From assembly GCF_052119585.1 (NCBI RefSeq), contig NZ_JBGQOJ010000010.1, positions 62,001 to 126,000 of the forward strand: a stretch of DNA of 64,000 nucleotides. Reading direction: 5' to 3'. Within the stretch, counting starts at the first letter, position 1, and every line of letters begins with the position of its first letter. The position numbers and the translations under genes are program-made. Source of the stretch: JBGQOJ01 sp052119585. Lineage in GTDB: Bacteria; Pseudomonadota; Alphaproteobacteria; Rhodobacterales; Rhodobacteraceae. This document shows, piece by piece, positions 25,978 through 35,675 of this stretch. The notes beneath the pieces are model-generated. The model had not been told where the DNA came from. It was given only the letters and a program-made list of their open reading frames with translations, and made no database searches.

Positions 25978-28881
25978 ATGTGCGCCGATACGCCCGACCT
26001 TCCCGACTATAAAGCCACGCTCAACCTGCCCGAAACCGACTTTCCGATGCGGGCGGGACTGCCCAAGCGAGAGCCCGAATGGCTGGACCGCTGGGCGAAG
26101 ATCGGCGTCTACGACCGCCTGCGTGAAAAGACCGGCCGCGCGCCCTTTACGCTGCACGACGGCCCCCCCTATGCGAACGGGCACCTGCACATCGGCCACG
26201 CGCTGAACAAGATCCTGAAGGATATGGTCGTGCGCAGTCAGCAGATGATGGGCAAGGACGCCCGCTATATCCCCGGCTGGGATTGTCACGGTCTGCCGAT
26301 CGAATGGAAGATCGAGGAACAATACCGCGCCAAGGGCAAGAACAAGGACGAAGTGCCGGTTGTGGATTTCCGTCAGGAATGCCGCAAATTCGCCGAAGGC
26401 TGGGTGGATATCCAGCGCGAGGAATTCAAGCGTCTGGGCGTCACCGGCAAATGGGACAACCCCTATCTGACGATGAACTTCCACGCCGAACGCGTGATCG
26501 CCGAGGAATTCCAGAAGTTCCTGATGACAGGCACGCTGTATCAGGGATCGAAACCCGTGATGTGGTCGCCGGTCGAAAAGACCGCGCTGGCCGAGGCCGA
26601 GATCGAGTATCACGACCACAAGAGCCACACGATCTGGGTGCCGTTCCGCATTGCGGGCGGCTTCGGTGATCTGGCATCCGCGCGCGTCGTGATCTGGACG
26701 ACAACCCCCTGGACGATCCCGTCGAACAAGGCCGTCGCGTTCAACCCGTCCATCGCCTACGGCCTGTACCGCGTCGATGCGACGGCAGAGGAAAGCTGGA
26801 CTGCCGCCGGCGATCTCTATCTGCTGTCGGACGCGCTGGCCGAAGAGGTTTTGACCAAATCCCGCGTGACAGAGCACACCCGCCTGCGCGATGTCAGCGC
26901 AGAGGAACTGGGCGGTTTGACCCTTGCCCACCCGCTTGCCGGTCTCGACGGTGCGAACGGCTTCTGGGACTACCCGGTTCCGATGATCGACGGCGATCAT
27001 GTGACCGATGACGCGGGCACGGGCTTTGTCCATACAGCACCCAGCCACGGCGCCGACGACTACGAGGCGTTCGTGAAGCGCGGCTGGACCGACCGGATGA
27101 CCCACAACGTCGGCGAGGAATCCGAATTCCTGCCGCATGTGCCGTTCTTTGCGGGGCTGCAGGTCTTTGACCGCAAGGGCAAGGAAGGCAAGGCCAACAC
27201 CACCGTGATCCAGAAGCTGGTCGAGGCCGGTGCGATCATCGCGCGCGGCACGGTCAACCACAGCTATCCGCACAGCTGGCGGTCAAAGGCACCGATCATC
27301 TTCCGCAACACGCCGCAGTGGTTTGCCGCCATCGACCGCCCCGTCGGCGACGGGCAGGACACCTATGGCACCACGATCCGCCAGCGGGCGCTGACCAGCA
27401 TCGACCAGCTGGTGACGTGGACGCCGCAGACCGGCCGCAACCGCCTGTATTCCATGATCGAGGCGCGGCCCGACTGGGTTCTGTCGCGTCAGCGGGCCTG
27501 GGGTGTGCCGCTGACCTGTTTTACCAAAAAAGATGCGCTGCCGACAGACCCCGACTTTCTGCTGCGCGACCCTGCGGTCAATGCCCGCATCGTTGACGCG
27601 TTCGAGGCCGAGGGCGCCGACGCGTGGTATATGGATGGCGCGAAAGAGCGGTTCCTTGGCGGGCTGCATGACACCGACGCCTATACACAGGTGTTCGACA
27701 TTCTGGACGTCTGGTTCGACAGTGGCTCGACCCATGCGTTCGTGTTGCGCGACCGCAAGGATGGTTCTGCCGATGGTTTGGCCGACCTCTATCTGGAAGG
27801 CACCGACCAGCATCGCGGCTGGTTCCATTCGTCGATGTTGCAGGCCTGCGGCACCATTGGCCGCGCGCCTTATCGCGGGGTGCTGACCCATGGCTTTACC
27901 TTGGACGCCAAGGGCAACAAGATGTCCAAGTCGGTCGGCAATACCGTCGCCCCCGAAAAGGTGATCCAGCAATACGGCGCCGATATCCTGCGGCTTTGGG
28001 TGGCGCAGTCCGACTATACGACCGACCTGCGGATCGGCGACGAGATCCTGAAGGGCGTTGCAGACAGCTATCGCCGGTTGCGCAACACCATGCGTTTCCT
28101 TTTGGGGTCGCTGAACGATTTTTCAGAGGACAAGCGCGTGGCCCCAGAGGCGATGCCAGAAATGGAGCGTTGGGTGCTGCACCGTCTGGCCGAACTGGAT
28201 GTGACCGTGCGCGAGGGCTATGCGAAATACGATTTCCAGGGCGTGTTCCAGGCGATTTTCACCTTCGCGACGGTCGATCTGTCGGCGTTCTATTTCGACG
28301 TGCGCAAGGATGTCTTGTATTGCGACGGTGCCTCTGCCCGCCGTGATGCGGCGCTGACGGTTCTTGATATCCTGTATCACCGCCTGACAACCTGGCTGGC
28401 CCCGATTCTGGTATTCACCATGGAAGAGGTCTGGCTGGAGCGGTTCCCCGGCGATGACAGCTCTGTTCACCTGACCGATATCCCCGAAACGCCTGCCCGG
28501 TGGCGCGACGAGGCCCTGGCCGCGAAATGGTCCACCGTGCGCCGTGTGCGCCGCGTTGTGACCGGTGCGCTGGAGGTCCAGCGCACCGCAAAAGAGATCG
28601 GCGCAAGTCTGGAAGCGGCCCCGACCGTCTATGTCGATGCGGCGACCGCAGAGGTGCTGAAAACCGTCACCTTCGACGACATTTGCATCACCTCTGGTAT
28701 TCATGTGTCGACCGACGCGGCACCCGATGGCGCGTTCACGCTGGACGATGTGGTCGGCGTTGCGGCGGTGTTCGCGCGGGCGGATGGCGACAAGTGCCAA
28801 CGCTGCTGGAAGATCCTGCCGGACGTGGGCCGCCATGCCCATGCAGGCGTTTGCGCCCGCTGCGACGCGGCGTTGTCATGA
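25978..28881 (+). CDS. ileS: Isoleucyl-tRNA synthetase
   Basis: 967 residues. Class I signature GHLHIGHALNKI (HIGH type) after HDGPPYAN, editing-domain region (about 190-400), DVWFDSGSTH, and GNKMSKSVGN (KMSKS loop). The C-terminus carries a zinc-binding cysteine set (KCQRCWK, GVCARC). Full length compared with bacterial IleRS (about 940-970). The ATG start gives the usual N-terminus DYKATLNLPETDFPMRAGL. The downstream acetyltransferase gene overlaps the stop by 4 bases. Confidence 0.97.
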   Translation: MCADTPDLPDYKATLNLPETDFPMRAGLPKREPEWLDRWAKIGVYDRLREKTGRAPFTLHDGPPYANGHLHIGHALNKILKDMVVRSQQMMGKDARYIPGWDCHGLPIEWKIEEQYRAKGKNKDEVPVVDFRQECRKFAEGWVDIQREEFKRLGVTGKWDNPYLTMNFHAERVIAEEFQKFLMTGTLYQGSKPVMWSPVEKTALAEAEIEYHDHKSHTIWVPFRIAGGFGDLASARVVIWTTTPWTIPSNKAVAFNPSIAYGLYRVDATAEESWTAAGDLYLLSDALAEEVLTKSRVTEHTRLRDVSAEELGGLTLAHPLAGLDGANGFWDYPVPMIDGDHVTDDAGTGFVHTAPSHGADDYEAFVKRGWTDRMTHNVGEESEFLPHVPFFAGLQVFDRKGKEGKANTTVIQKLVEAGAIIARGTVNHSYPHSWRSKAPIIFRNTPQWFAAIDRPVGDGQDTYGTTIRQRALTSIDQLVTWTPQTGRNRLYSMIEARPDWVLSRQRAWGVPLTCFTKKDALPTDPDFLLRDPAVNARIVDAFEAEGADAWYMDGAKERFLGGLHDTDAYTQVFDILDVWFDSGSTHAFVLRDRKDGSADGLADLYLEGTDQHRGWFHSSMLQACGTIGRAPYRGVLTHGFTLDAKGNKMSKSVGNTVAPEKVIQQYGADILRLWVAQSDYTTDLRIGDEILKGVADSYRRLRNTMRFLLGSLNDFSEDKRVAPEAMPEMERWVLHRLAELDVTVREGYAKYDFQGVFQAIFTFATVDLSAFYFDVRKDVLYCDGASARRDAALTVLDILYHRLTTWLAPILVFTMEEVWLERFPGDDSSVHLTDIPETPARWRDEALAAKWSTVRRVRRVVTGALEVQRTAKEIGASLEAAPTVYVDAATAEVLKTVTFDDICITSGIHVSTDAAPDGAFTLDDVVGVAAVFARADGDKCQRCWKILPDVGRHAHAGVCARCDAALS

Positions 28882-29312
28882 CCGGTGCAAAGGTCCGCGT
28901 TGTCGAAACACAGGCGGACCTTGACCTTTGCCTGGCGATCCGGCGCAAGGTCTTTGTCGAGGAACAGAAGGTTCCCGCCGAAGACGAGTGGGATGATCAG
29001 GACGCCGCTTGCACCCATTTCCTTGCGGTCCATCAGGGCGAGGTGTCGGGCACGGCGCGTCTGGCCATGGTCGATGGCTATGCCAAAATCCAACGCGTCG
29101 CAGTCCTGCCGTTCGCACGGGGAACGGGCCTTGGCGCGACGATCATGCGCGAGGTGATCGCGCATATCCGCACCGGCGGCACCGTCGGGCGCGTGGTTCT
29201 GGGGGCGCAGATCCATGCGGTCGGGTTTTATCAAAAGCTGGGGTTCGAACCCTTTGGCGACATCTATCTGGATGCGGGGATAACGCACCGCGACATGGCG
29301 CTTACCCTTTAG
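28878..29312 (+). CDS. GNAT family N-acetyltransferase
   Basis: 144 residues from the ATG overlapping the ileS stop (ATGA). The N-terminal half (ADLDLCLAIRRKVFVEEQKVP, DDQDAACTHFLA) and the acetyl-CoA loop RVAVLPFARGTGLGATIM with HAVGFYQKLGFEPFG are typical of the ElaA/YjcF-like GNAT group. It transfers an acetyl group from acetyl-CoA; the substrate is unknown. Coupling to ileS suggests co-expression rather than shared function. Confidence 0.85.
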   Translation: MTGAKVRVVETQADLDLCLAIRRKVFVEEQKVPAEDEWDDQDAACTHFLAVHQGEVSGTARLAMVDGYAKIQRVAVLPFARGTGLGATIMREVIAHIRTGGTVGRVVLGAQIHAVGFYQKLGFEPFGDIYLDAGITHRDMALTL

Positions 29313-29322
29313 GCTGCTGTTG

Positions 29323-30012
29323 TCAGCGCTTCGGGAAAATCTGCTGGGCGATACCGGCGAACAGCAGATAGATGCTGGTCACAACCAGCCCCCAATGGGA
29401 ATAGCTGCCCGCGCCAAAATCAATCCACGCCGACCATCCGGCAAAACCCGTCCACGCCAGCGCGACCGGCAAAGAGAGGCTGCGCCAACGCTCTGTCCGC
29501 ACGGGGTGGATGAATTTCAGCGGAACGAACATTGCCCCTGCCAACAGGCTGACCAGTGCCAGTATGATCCAGAAATTCGGCTCCAGCGCGAACAATACGA
29601 TGACCAGCATGTTCCAGCACCCCGGAAAGCCCGAAAAGCTGTTGTCTTTGGTCTTCATCCGGGTGTCGGCGAAATACATCGCGCTGGCAAAGGTGATGAC
29701 AATGATGACGATCCAGCCGGTCCATCCGGGCAACAGGCCGGACTTGAACAGGGCGTAGGCCGGAATGAACACATAGGTCAGGTAGTCGATGATCAGGTCC
29801 AGAAGGACGCCATCGAACTGCGCCGCGTGGGTTTTCACATCATATTTGCGGGCCAATGGGCCGTCGACGCCATCCACCGCAAAGGCGACGACCAGCCAGA
29901 GGAACATCAGGCTCCATTTCTGGTCGACGGCCGCCAGCATCGCAAGCATGGCAAAGACCGCGCCGGTGGCGGTGAACAGATGAACGGCAAGGGCGCGGAT
30001 TTGTGGTGTCAT
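29323..30012 (-). CDS. pcs: Phosphatidylcholine synthase
   Basis: 229 residues from the ATG at 30012, with GAGG 7 bases upstream; a frame extending to 30048 is less likely. The CDP-alcohol phosphotransferase motif is complete: Asp47, Asp50-Gly51, Ala54-Arg55, Gly68, Asp72, Asp76. About seven to eight membrane helices. Length and sequence style (MTPQIRALAVHLFTATGAVF) fit bacterial Pcs, which condenses choline with CDP-diacylglycerol, a trait of Rhodobacterales and rhizobia. Stands alone on the minus strand, 40 bases from the xerC stop. Confidence 0.9.
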   Translation of the reverse strand: MTPQIRALAVHLFTATGAVFAMLAMLAAVDQKWSLMFLWLVVAFAVDGVDGPLARKYDVKTHAAQFDGVLLDLIIDYLTYVFIPAYALFKSGLLPGWTGWIVIIVITFASAMYFADTRMKTKDNSFSGFPGCWNMLVIVLFALEPNFWIILALVSLLAGAMFVPLKFIHPVRTERWRSLSLPVALAWTGFAGWSAWIDFGAGSYSHWGLVVTSIYLLFAGIAQQIFPKR

Positions 30013-30052
30013 GGATCGCCTCATGGCCGAAAATAGCCGAATGTGCAACGGC

Positions 30053-30967
30053 TCAGGCCTTGGGATGGGATTTTTCGTAGACTTCCATCAGGCGCGCGGT
30101 GTCGACTGCGGTATAGGCCTGCGTGGTTGACAGGGACGCATGGCCCAGCAATTCCTGAATGGTCCGAAGGTCGCCCCCCGCGCTTAAGAGATGCGTCGCA
30201 AAGGAATGGCGCATGGCATGGGGCGTCGCAGTGGCGGGTAGGCCAAGCTGCATGCGGGCCTGCTCCATCGCCTTTTGGATCAGACGCGGCGACAATGGCC
30301 CGCCGCGTGCGCCACGAAACAGCGGCTGGTCCCGCTCGACCGGATAGGGACAGGCGCGGGTGTAACGGGCGACGGCATCGCGTGCGACGTCGATCACGGG
30401 CACGATGCGTTCCTTGCCGCCCTTGCCGATGATGCGCAAAACCTCTGGCAGGGGCGCGTCGGCGCCGGTCAGCCCCAGCGCCTCTGATATCCGCAATCCG
30501 CAGCCATAAAGCAGGGTAACGGCGGCGACATCGCGCAGCGCGATCCAGTCGGTGCGCGATTGCAGTTCGACGGTTTCGATCATCGCGCGGGCGGCGTCTT
30601 CGGCCAGAGGGCGCGGCAGCTTTTTCTGGAACTTCGGGCTGCGGGTGGCCAGAACGGCGGTCGGGTCGAAATCCTCGCGCTCTGCCAGCCAGCGGAAAAA
30701 GGTCTTGACCGCCGACAACGACCGCGCCAGCGACCGCGCGCCCACACCGCGCGCACGCTCGTGCGCCATCCAGGCGCGCATGTCGGACAGGGCAAGCGTC
30801 TTTAGCGGGGCGATTCCGGTGCTGTCGCCAAAATGTTGGGTGATGAACGCCAGAAAGCCCAGAACATCGGTCCGGTAGGCTGAAATCGTGTTCGCCGCCG
30901 CGCCGTCAAGCGATTTGAGGTGGGAAAGCCACCCCTCCATCGCATCCCGCGCGGCGGGGGAAATCAT
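30053..30967 (-). CDS. xerC: Tyrosine recombinase XerC
   Basis: 304 residues from the ATG at 30967 (GTG at 30970 also possible), overlapping the DUF484 stop. N-terminal core-binding domain (about 10-100), catalytic domain with the Arg in LLYGCGLRISEALGL, Lys in GKGGKERIVPV, HAMRHSFATHLL (His-x-x-Arg), LGHASLSTTQAYT (His and the nucleophile Tyr). Role: chromosome dimer resolution at dif with XerD. The DUF484-xerC pairing is also seen in gammaproteobacteria and argues for the housekeeping recombinase rather than a phage integrase. Confidence 0.93.
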   Translation of the reverse strand: MISPAARDAMEGWLSHLKSLDGAAANTISAYRTDVLGFLAFITQHFGDSTGIAPLKTLALSDMRAWMAHERARGVGARSLARSLSAVKTFFRWLAEREDFDPTAVLATRSPKFQKKLPRPLAEDAARAMIETVELQSRTDWIALRDVAAVTLLYGCGLRISEALGLTGADAPLPEVLRIIGKGGKERIVPVIDVARDAVARYTRACPYPVERDQPLFRGARGGPLSPRLIQKAMEQARMQLGLPATATPHAMRHSFATHLLSAGGDLRTIQELLGHASLSTTQAYTAVDTARLMEVYEKSHPKA

Positions 30968-31674
30968 CACGACAGCCAGCGGCGCATGGCTCTTTCAAAG
31001 ACGCCCGCAAAGAAGGCCAGAAGGTCGGTGCCCTGCTGTGGTTTGAATTGGTGCGGGTCTTCGGCGCCCAGAACCAGCATGCCGGGCAGGCGGCCTGCGC
31101 CAAAGTCCAGCTTCAGCGCGGCCTCGGACCTGATCCAGTCAGAGGCTTCGCCGTAGATCACGTTGTCGTTCGGTTTCAGCTGGCGCAATGTGACCTGTCG
31201 CACGGGGATATTGCGCCCGCCGGTCAGATAGGCGTCGATGAAACCCGGTTCGGCGGAATGCAGGACCGCCCCCAGTTTCCGGATCGCCGGATCGTCGCCC
31301 TTTTGCACCGTTTCCAGCACCAGCTTGACGCAATCCACCCGCAGAATTTCGGCCACTTCAACGCCAAGGTTCTTCAGGAAGGCTTCGAATTCGACGGGAT
31401 CGAGCATTTTCAGAACCGCGCGGTGAACCTGATTTGTGCCCGCGAGGTTTTCATATGCGGCGGCGATCACGCTGCGATGGGTATCCTCGAGGCGGTCAAG
31501 ACGCGCCTCGAGCCGTTCCATGGCAATGCCGCGCAGATCGACGATATTCCCGCCAAGTTGCTTTTCGTTCGCGGCGATCAAGGCACGCATCAGGTCATGA
31601 TCTTCCAGAATCACATCCGGGTCCGCGATGATCTTTTCGCGAAGGTCGTCCTGTATCAGGGCGCTGTTTGTCAT
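30967..31674 (-). CDS. DUF484 family protein
   Basis: 235 residues. Helical N-terminal part (DDLREKIIADPDVILEDHDLMRALI; a coiled-coil-like stretch around MERLEARLDRLEDTHR) followed by a GAF-like domain (about 95-230). The family is widespread and often sits directly upstream of xerC, as here with overlapping stop and start codons. Exact role is not established. No membrane segment or signal peptide. Confidence 0.85.
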   Translation of the reverse strand: MTNSALIQDDLREKIIADPDVILEDHDLMRALIAANEKQLGGNIVDLRGIAMERLEARLDRLEDTHRSVIAAAYENLAGTNQVHRAVLKMLDPVEFEAFLKNLGVEVAEILRVDCVKLVLETVQKGDDPAIRKLGAVLHSAEPGFIDAYLTGGRNIPVRQVTLRQLKPNDNVIYGEASDWIRSEAALKLDFGAGRLPGMLVLGAEDPHQFKPQQGTDLLAFFAGVFERAMRRWLS

Positions 31675-31710
31675 GCCTGCCTCGTCTTGTTTCGCGAACT
31701 ATAGCGCAGG

Positions 31711-32364
31711 TTACAGGATTTTCTGACCGGTTTTTTCCCAGTCTTTCAAAAACTGCGCAAGACCGGCGTCTGTCAGCGGGTGATCGGCCAGCTTTTTGAT
31801 GACCGATGGCGGTGCGGTGATCACATCGGCACCGATGCGCGCGGCGTCGGTGATGTGGTTCACAGTGCGGATCGAGGCCGCAAGGATCTGCGTTTCAAAG
31901 CCGTAGTTGTCATAGATCTGGCGGATATCCGCGATCAGTTCCATGCCGTCGATGTTCACGTCGTCAAGGCGACCGATGAACGGAGAGATGAAGGTTGCGC
32001 CGGCTTTGGCCGCCAGCAGCGCCTGATTGGCCGAAAAACACAGCGTCACGTTGACCATGTTGCCTTCGCCCGACAGAACCTTGCACGCCTTCAGGCCGGC
32101 CCATGTCAGCGGCACCTTTACGGCGATGTTATCGGCGATCTTGGCCAGCTTGCGGCCCTCGGCGATCATGTCGTCGGCTTCGGTGGCAACCACTTCGGCG
32201 CTGACGGGGCCGGACACGATCCCGCAGATTTCCTTGGTCACTTCAAGAATGTTGCGACCGGACTTCATGATCAGGGAGGGGTTGGTCGTGACTCCATCAA
32301 CCATTCCCAGATCGTTGAGTTCGGCGATTTCGTTGATCTCGGCTGTATCGACAAAGAATTTCAT
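31711..32364 (-). CDS. tal: Transaldolase (small TalC/Fsa-type)
   Basis: 217 residues. MKFFVDTAEINEI start with Asp6, TTNPSLI, the Schiff-base Lys83 in NIAVKVPLTWAGLKAC, and the FISPFIGRLDD block define the small transaldolase subfamily. It moves a dihydroxyacetone unit between sugar phosphates in the non-oxidative pentose phosphate pathway; fructose-6-phosphate aldolase activity is the alternative in this subfamily. It is divergent to priA across 89 bases. Confidence 0.92.
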   Translation of the reverse strand: MKFFVDTAEINEIAELNDLGMVDGVTTNPSLIMKSGRNILEVTKEICGIVSGPVSAEVVATEADDMIAEGRKLAKIADNIAVKVPLTWAGLKACKVLSGEGNMVNVTLCFSANQALLAAKAGATFISPFIGRLDDVNIDGMELIADIRQIYDNYGFETQILAASIRTVNHITDAARIGADVITAPPSVIKKLADHPLTDAGLAQFLKDWEKTGQKIL

Positions 32365-32453
32365 GGTTTTTGTCCTGCTTGGGTTGGTCTTTGGTTCGGC
32401 TGTGTTCTAGCCTATGCACGGGCTTGCTGAAAGCCCTTTAGGGAACCTGCCGT

Positions 32454-34649
32454 TTGTCTGACCTGCAATTTTTTCACGAAGGCGCCCTGATCGGTGTTCT
32501 GACCGCGCAACCGCTGGACCGTGTGCTGGATTACAAGGCACCCGAAGGCGGATGTATGCTGGGGGCCTTTGTCGAGGTGCCGCTGGGCCCGCGCAAGGTG
32601 CTGGGGGTTGTCTGGGGCGAAGGGCAGGGCGGATATGACCTTGCCAAGGTGCGGGCCGTTATCCGTGTGCTGGATGCCGTCCCGATGCGCCATGAAATGC
32701 GGAGCTTTCTGATCCGGGCGGCGGATTACACGCTGACGCCGCTGACCGCGATGTTGCGGCTGGCCACCCGGTCGCCGGGCTTGGGTGATCCGCCCTCGAT
32801 GCGCAAGGTTCTGCGATTGGCGAATGCCGACCCCGATCGCGCCACCGACGCGCGGCGGCGGGTGATCGGGGTGATGCAGGAATACGGCGGGCTGGCGTTC
32901 ACCCCTGCCGAACTTGCGGAATACGCGGGTGTTGGCACGGGCGTGATCAAGGGATTGGTCAAGCAAGGGGTCATTGTCGAAGAGGACACGCCGCGTGATC
33001 TGCCCTATCCGCGCCTTGATGCGGGTCACAGTGCGGTGGACCTGACACCCGAGCAGGCCGAAGGATCGGCCAGATTATGCGCCGCTGTCGCCTCTGGCAA
33101 ATACGGCACGACCTTGCTGAAAGGCGTTACCGGATCGGGCAAGACAGAGGTCTATCTGGAGGCGGTCGCCGAATGCCTGCGCAAGGGCCGTCAGGCGCTG
33201 GTGCTGTTGCCGGAAATCGCACTGACATCGGAATTCCTGACGCGGGTCGAGGCGCGGTTCGGCGCACGCCCCGCCGAATGGCATTCCGGCGTCACCACGA
33301 CCGAGCGCCGCCGCTGCTGGCGCATGGTGGGCGAGGGGGAGGCGCAACTGATTGTGGGCGCACGGTCGGCGCTGTTCCTGCCCTACCGCGACCTTGGCCT
33401 GATTGTGGTCGATGAAGAACACGACACATCCTACAAGCAGGAAGAGGGTGTGATGTACAACGCCCGCGACATGGCCGTTCTGCGGGCTGCCATCTGCGGG
33501 GCGCAGGTGGTTCTGGCCTCTGCAACGCCCAGTCTTGAAAGCTGGGTCAATGCAGACGCGGGCAAATACACTCGCCTGACGTTGACCTCGCGGTTCGGAG
33601 CGGCGGTGATGCCGGACATGAAGGCGATCGACATGCGGCCAGAGGCGTTGCCGTCGACCCGCTGGATCTCGGATGTTCTGGCGGGCGAGGTGCGCAAGCG
33701 GTTGGCGAAGGGCGAACAGTCGTTGTTGTTCATCAACCGCCGCGGCTATGCCCCGATTACGCTGTGCCGCGCGTGCGGGCATCAGATCGGCTGTGACCAT
33801 TGCGACGCGCGCATGGTCGAACACAGGTTCCAGAACCGCCTTGTGTGCCACCAGTGCGGCGAGACGAAACCGATGCCCACGATCTGCCCCGGTTGCGGTG
33901 CCGAAGACCGGCTGGCCCCTGTTGGTCCGGGGGTAGAGCGGTTGGGCGAGGAAACCGCGGCGCTGTTCCCCGATGCCCGCGTCGCGGTCTTGTCGTCGGA
34001 TCTGTTCGGATCGGCGCGGGCGCTGAAGGCGCAGATCAAGGCAATCGCGGATGGCGAGGCCGATATCATCATCGGAACGCAATTGGTGGCCAAGGGGCAC
34101 AACTTTCCTTTGCTGACCCTTGTGGGGGTGATCGACGCCGATCTGGGTTTGCAGGGATCGGACCTACGGGCCGCCGAACGGACATTCCAGCTGATGCGTC
34201 AGGTTGCGGGGCGGGCGGGGCGGATGGACAAACCCGGCATGGCCCTTTTGCAGACCTACCAGCCCGAACACCCCGTGATCCGCGCGATTCTGTCCGGCGA
34301 CGAGGAGGGGTTCTGGAAGGCCGAGGCGGAAGAGCGCAAGGCTGCGGGGGTTCCCCCTTACGGGCGGATGGCGGGGATCATCCTGTCGTCGCCCGATGTT
34401 GCGCAGGTCTTCGATCTGGGGGCACAGATGGCGCGGCATGACGGCCCTTTGCGGGCAATCGGGGCGCAGGTCTACGGACCCGCACCGGCCCCCATCGCGC
34501 GGATCAGGGGGCGGCACCGTGTGCGGTTGCTGGTGAAAGCCGAAAAGGCGGCACCTTTGCAATCGGCGCTGCAGAAATGGGTGGCCCAGTTCAAGATCCC
34601 GAACAGCATCCGTTTGCAGATTGATATTGATCCCCAGAATTTCTTCTAA
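32454..34649 (+). CDS. priA: Primosomal protein N' (PriA helicase)
   Basis: 731 residues from TTG at 32454 (AGGGAA about 10 bases upstream; no in-frame ATG upstream). N-terminal 3'-OH-binding domain, winged helix, Walker A GVTGSGKT (224-231), DEEH box (VVDEEHDTSYKQEEG), then a zinc-binding cysteine set (CRACGHQIGCDHC, CHQCGE, CPGCG), helicase motifs GTQLVAKGHNFP and QVAGRAGR. Restarts stalled replication forks by loading the primosome. Length matches the family. Confidence 0.96.
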   Translation: MSDLQFFHEGALIGVLTAQPLDRVLDYKAPEGGCMLGAFVEVPLGPRKVLGVVWGEGQGGYDLAKVRAVIRVLDAVPMRHEMRSFLIRAADYTLTPLTAMLRLATRSPGLGDPPSMRKVLRLANADPDRATDARRRVIGVMQEYGGLAFTPAELAEYAGVGTGVIKGLVKQGVIVEEDTPRDLPYPRLDAGHSAVDLTPEQAEGSARLCAAVASGKYGTTLLKGVTGSGKTEVYLEAVAECLRKGRQALVLLPEIALTSEFLTRVEARFGARPAEWHSGVTTTERRRCWRMVGEGEAQLIVGARSALFLPYRDLGLIVVDEEHDTSYKQEEGVMYNARDMAVLRAAICGAQVVLASATPSLESWVNADAGKYTRLTLTSRFGAAVMPDMKAIDMRPEALPSTRWISDVLAGEVRKRLAKGEQSLLFINRRGYAPITLCRACGHQIGCDHCDARMVEHRFQNRLVCHQCGETKPMPTICPGCGAEDRLAPVGPGVERLGEETAALFPDARVAVLSSDLFGSARALKAQIKAIADGEADIIIGTQLVAKGHNFPLLTLVGVIDADLGLQGSDLRAAERTFQLMRQVAGRAGRMDKPGMALLQTYQPEHPVIRAILSGDEEGFWKAEAEERKAAGVPPYGRMAGIILSSPDVAQVFDLGAQMARHDGPLRAIGAQVYGPAPAPIARIRGRHRVRLLVKAEKAAPLQSALQKWVAQFKIPNSIRLQIDIDPQNFF

Positions 34650-34678
34650 GGTTTTCGCGGATTTACAGTAGGCTGGCC

Positions 34679-34736
34679 GGACAGGGGTGGCCCGCCTTCG
34701 GATATTTGCGATCTGCCGCCTGTCCAAATGGGCAGG
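34679..34736 (+). other. Mutually exclusive hairpins between priA and the LysR gene
   Basis: GGACAGG (34679-34685) can pair with CCTGTCC (34719-34725), and the same CCTGTCC can instead pair with GGGCAGG (34730-34736) over a 4-base AAAT loop with one G-U pair. The second hairpin is followed by TTGTCG, a poor T-tract. It may be a weak priA terminator or an attenuator-like switch; evidence is structural only. Confidence 0.3.
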
Positions 34737-34817
34737 TTGTCGCGTGCCGTTTCAATATGTGATCAGGGGCGTCGGTTCGGTAAATATCGAGAAAATGTCT
34801 GTAATCAGGGAGAGCGT

Positions 34818-35672
34818 GTGGAAAACTGGGACGACTACCGGATTGTGATGGCACTGGCCCGCTTTGGATCAATGAGCGATGCCGCGCGGAATATCGGCAC
34901 CAATGTGACGACTGTCTCGCGGCGGATCCAGCGGCTGTCCGAAGGCACGAACGAGCAGATCGTCACCCGCACGAAGACCGGTTGGGCGCTGACGGGGCAC
35001 GGGGCCGCGCTGGTGGAGCTTGCGGAAGAGTTCGACAGCCGTCTGGCGGAATTGAACGCGGGCGTCCTTCAGGAAGACACGGCGTTGCGCCGGATCAGCA
35101 TCAGCACAATCGAGTTTCTGATGCACGAATGCCTGATTCCGTTCCTGCCCCTGTTTCAGGAAACCTGCCCGAATGTCGAACTTGATATCATCACCAGCGA
35201 CAAGACGGTCAGTCTTGCCTATGGCGAGGCCGATCTGTCGGTCCGTCTTGGCCGTCCGACAGAAGGGCGGCTGATCGGAAAGCAGATCGGCGAAGTCCCG
35301 ATCGGGTTTTTCCGCAATGAAGGGTCAACGAACCCCGATTGGGTCGGGTTGCCAAGGGAACTGGACTGGACAGCGGAGATGCAAGCGGCAGAGGCGTTTT
35401 TCGGGCGCCCACCCAAGATCCGGCTTCAGACATTTCAAGCGATCGTATCGGCGGCGGATATAACCGGACTGGGATGCGTCGCGCCCGGATTTCAGGTGCC
35501 CGAGGGGGCGAACCTGCGCCCCTTGCTTGGGGCACAGGGCGAAGGACAGTGTAGTGTGACGCGTGAAATCTGGTTGGTCTTTCATGAAACCCGGCGCAAG
35601 GATCCGACCCTGCGGCGGGTTGCGGACTGGATCGAACATTGCTTCAAATCCATGCACCTGTCTGGCAGATAG
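34818..35672 (+). CDS. LysR-family transcriptional regulator
   Basis: 284 residues from GTG at 34818 (AGGGAGA directly upstream). N-terminal winged helix with an atypical sequence (WDDYRIVMALARFGSMSDAARNIGTNVTTVSRRIQRLS), then a LysR-type substrate domain (about 90-280; ISISTIEFLMHECLIPFLPLF, GEADLSVRLGRP). It ends 3 bases from the convergent YeeE gene. LysR regulators often control a divergent neighbour, but here the divergent space to priA is not shared with a plausible target, so its targets are unknown. Confidence 0.83.
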   Translation: MENWDDYRIVMALARFGSMSDAARNIGTNVTTVSRRIQRLSEGTNEQIVTRTKTGWALTGHGAALVELAEEFDSRLAELNAGVLQEDTALRRISISTIEFLMHECLIPFLPLFQETCPNVELDIITSDKTVSLAYGEADLSVRLGRPTEGRLIGKQIGEVPIGFFRNEGSTNPDWVGLPRELDWTAEMQAAEAFFGRPPKIRLQTFQAIVSAADITGLGCVAPGFQVPEGANLRPLLGAQGEGQCSVTREIWLVFHETRRKDPTLRRVADWIEHCFKSMHLSGR

Positions 35673-35675
35673 GAC

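Noticed and set aside
30053..30967. Tyrosine recombinase considered as a mobile-element integrase
   Set aside because: It is coupled to DUF484, has XerC length and motifs, and there are no att-like repeats, tRNA or phage genes nearby.
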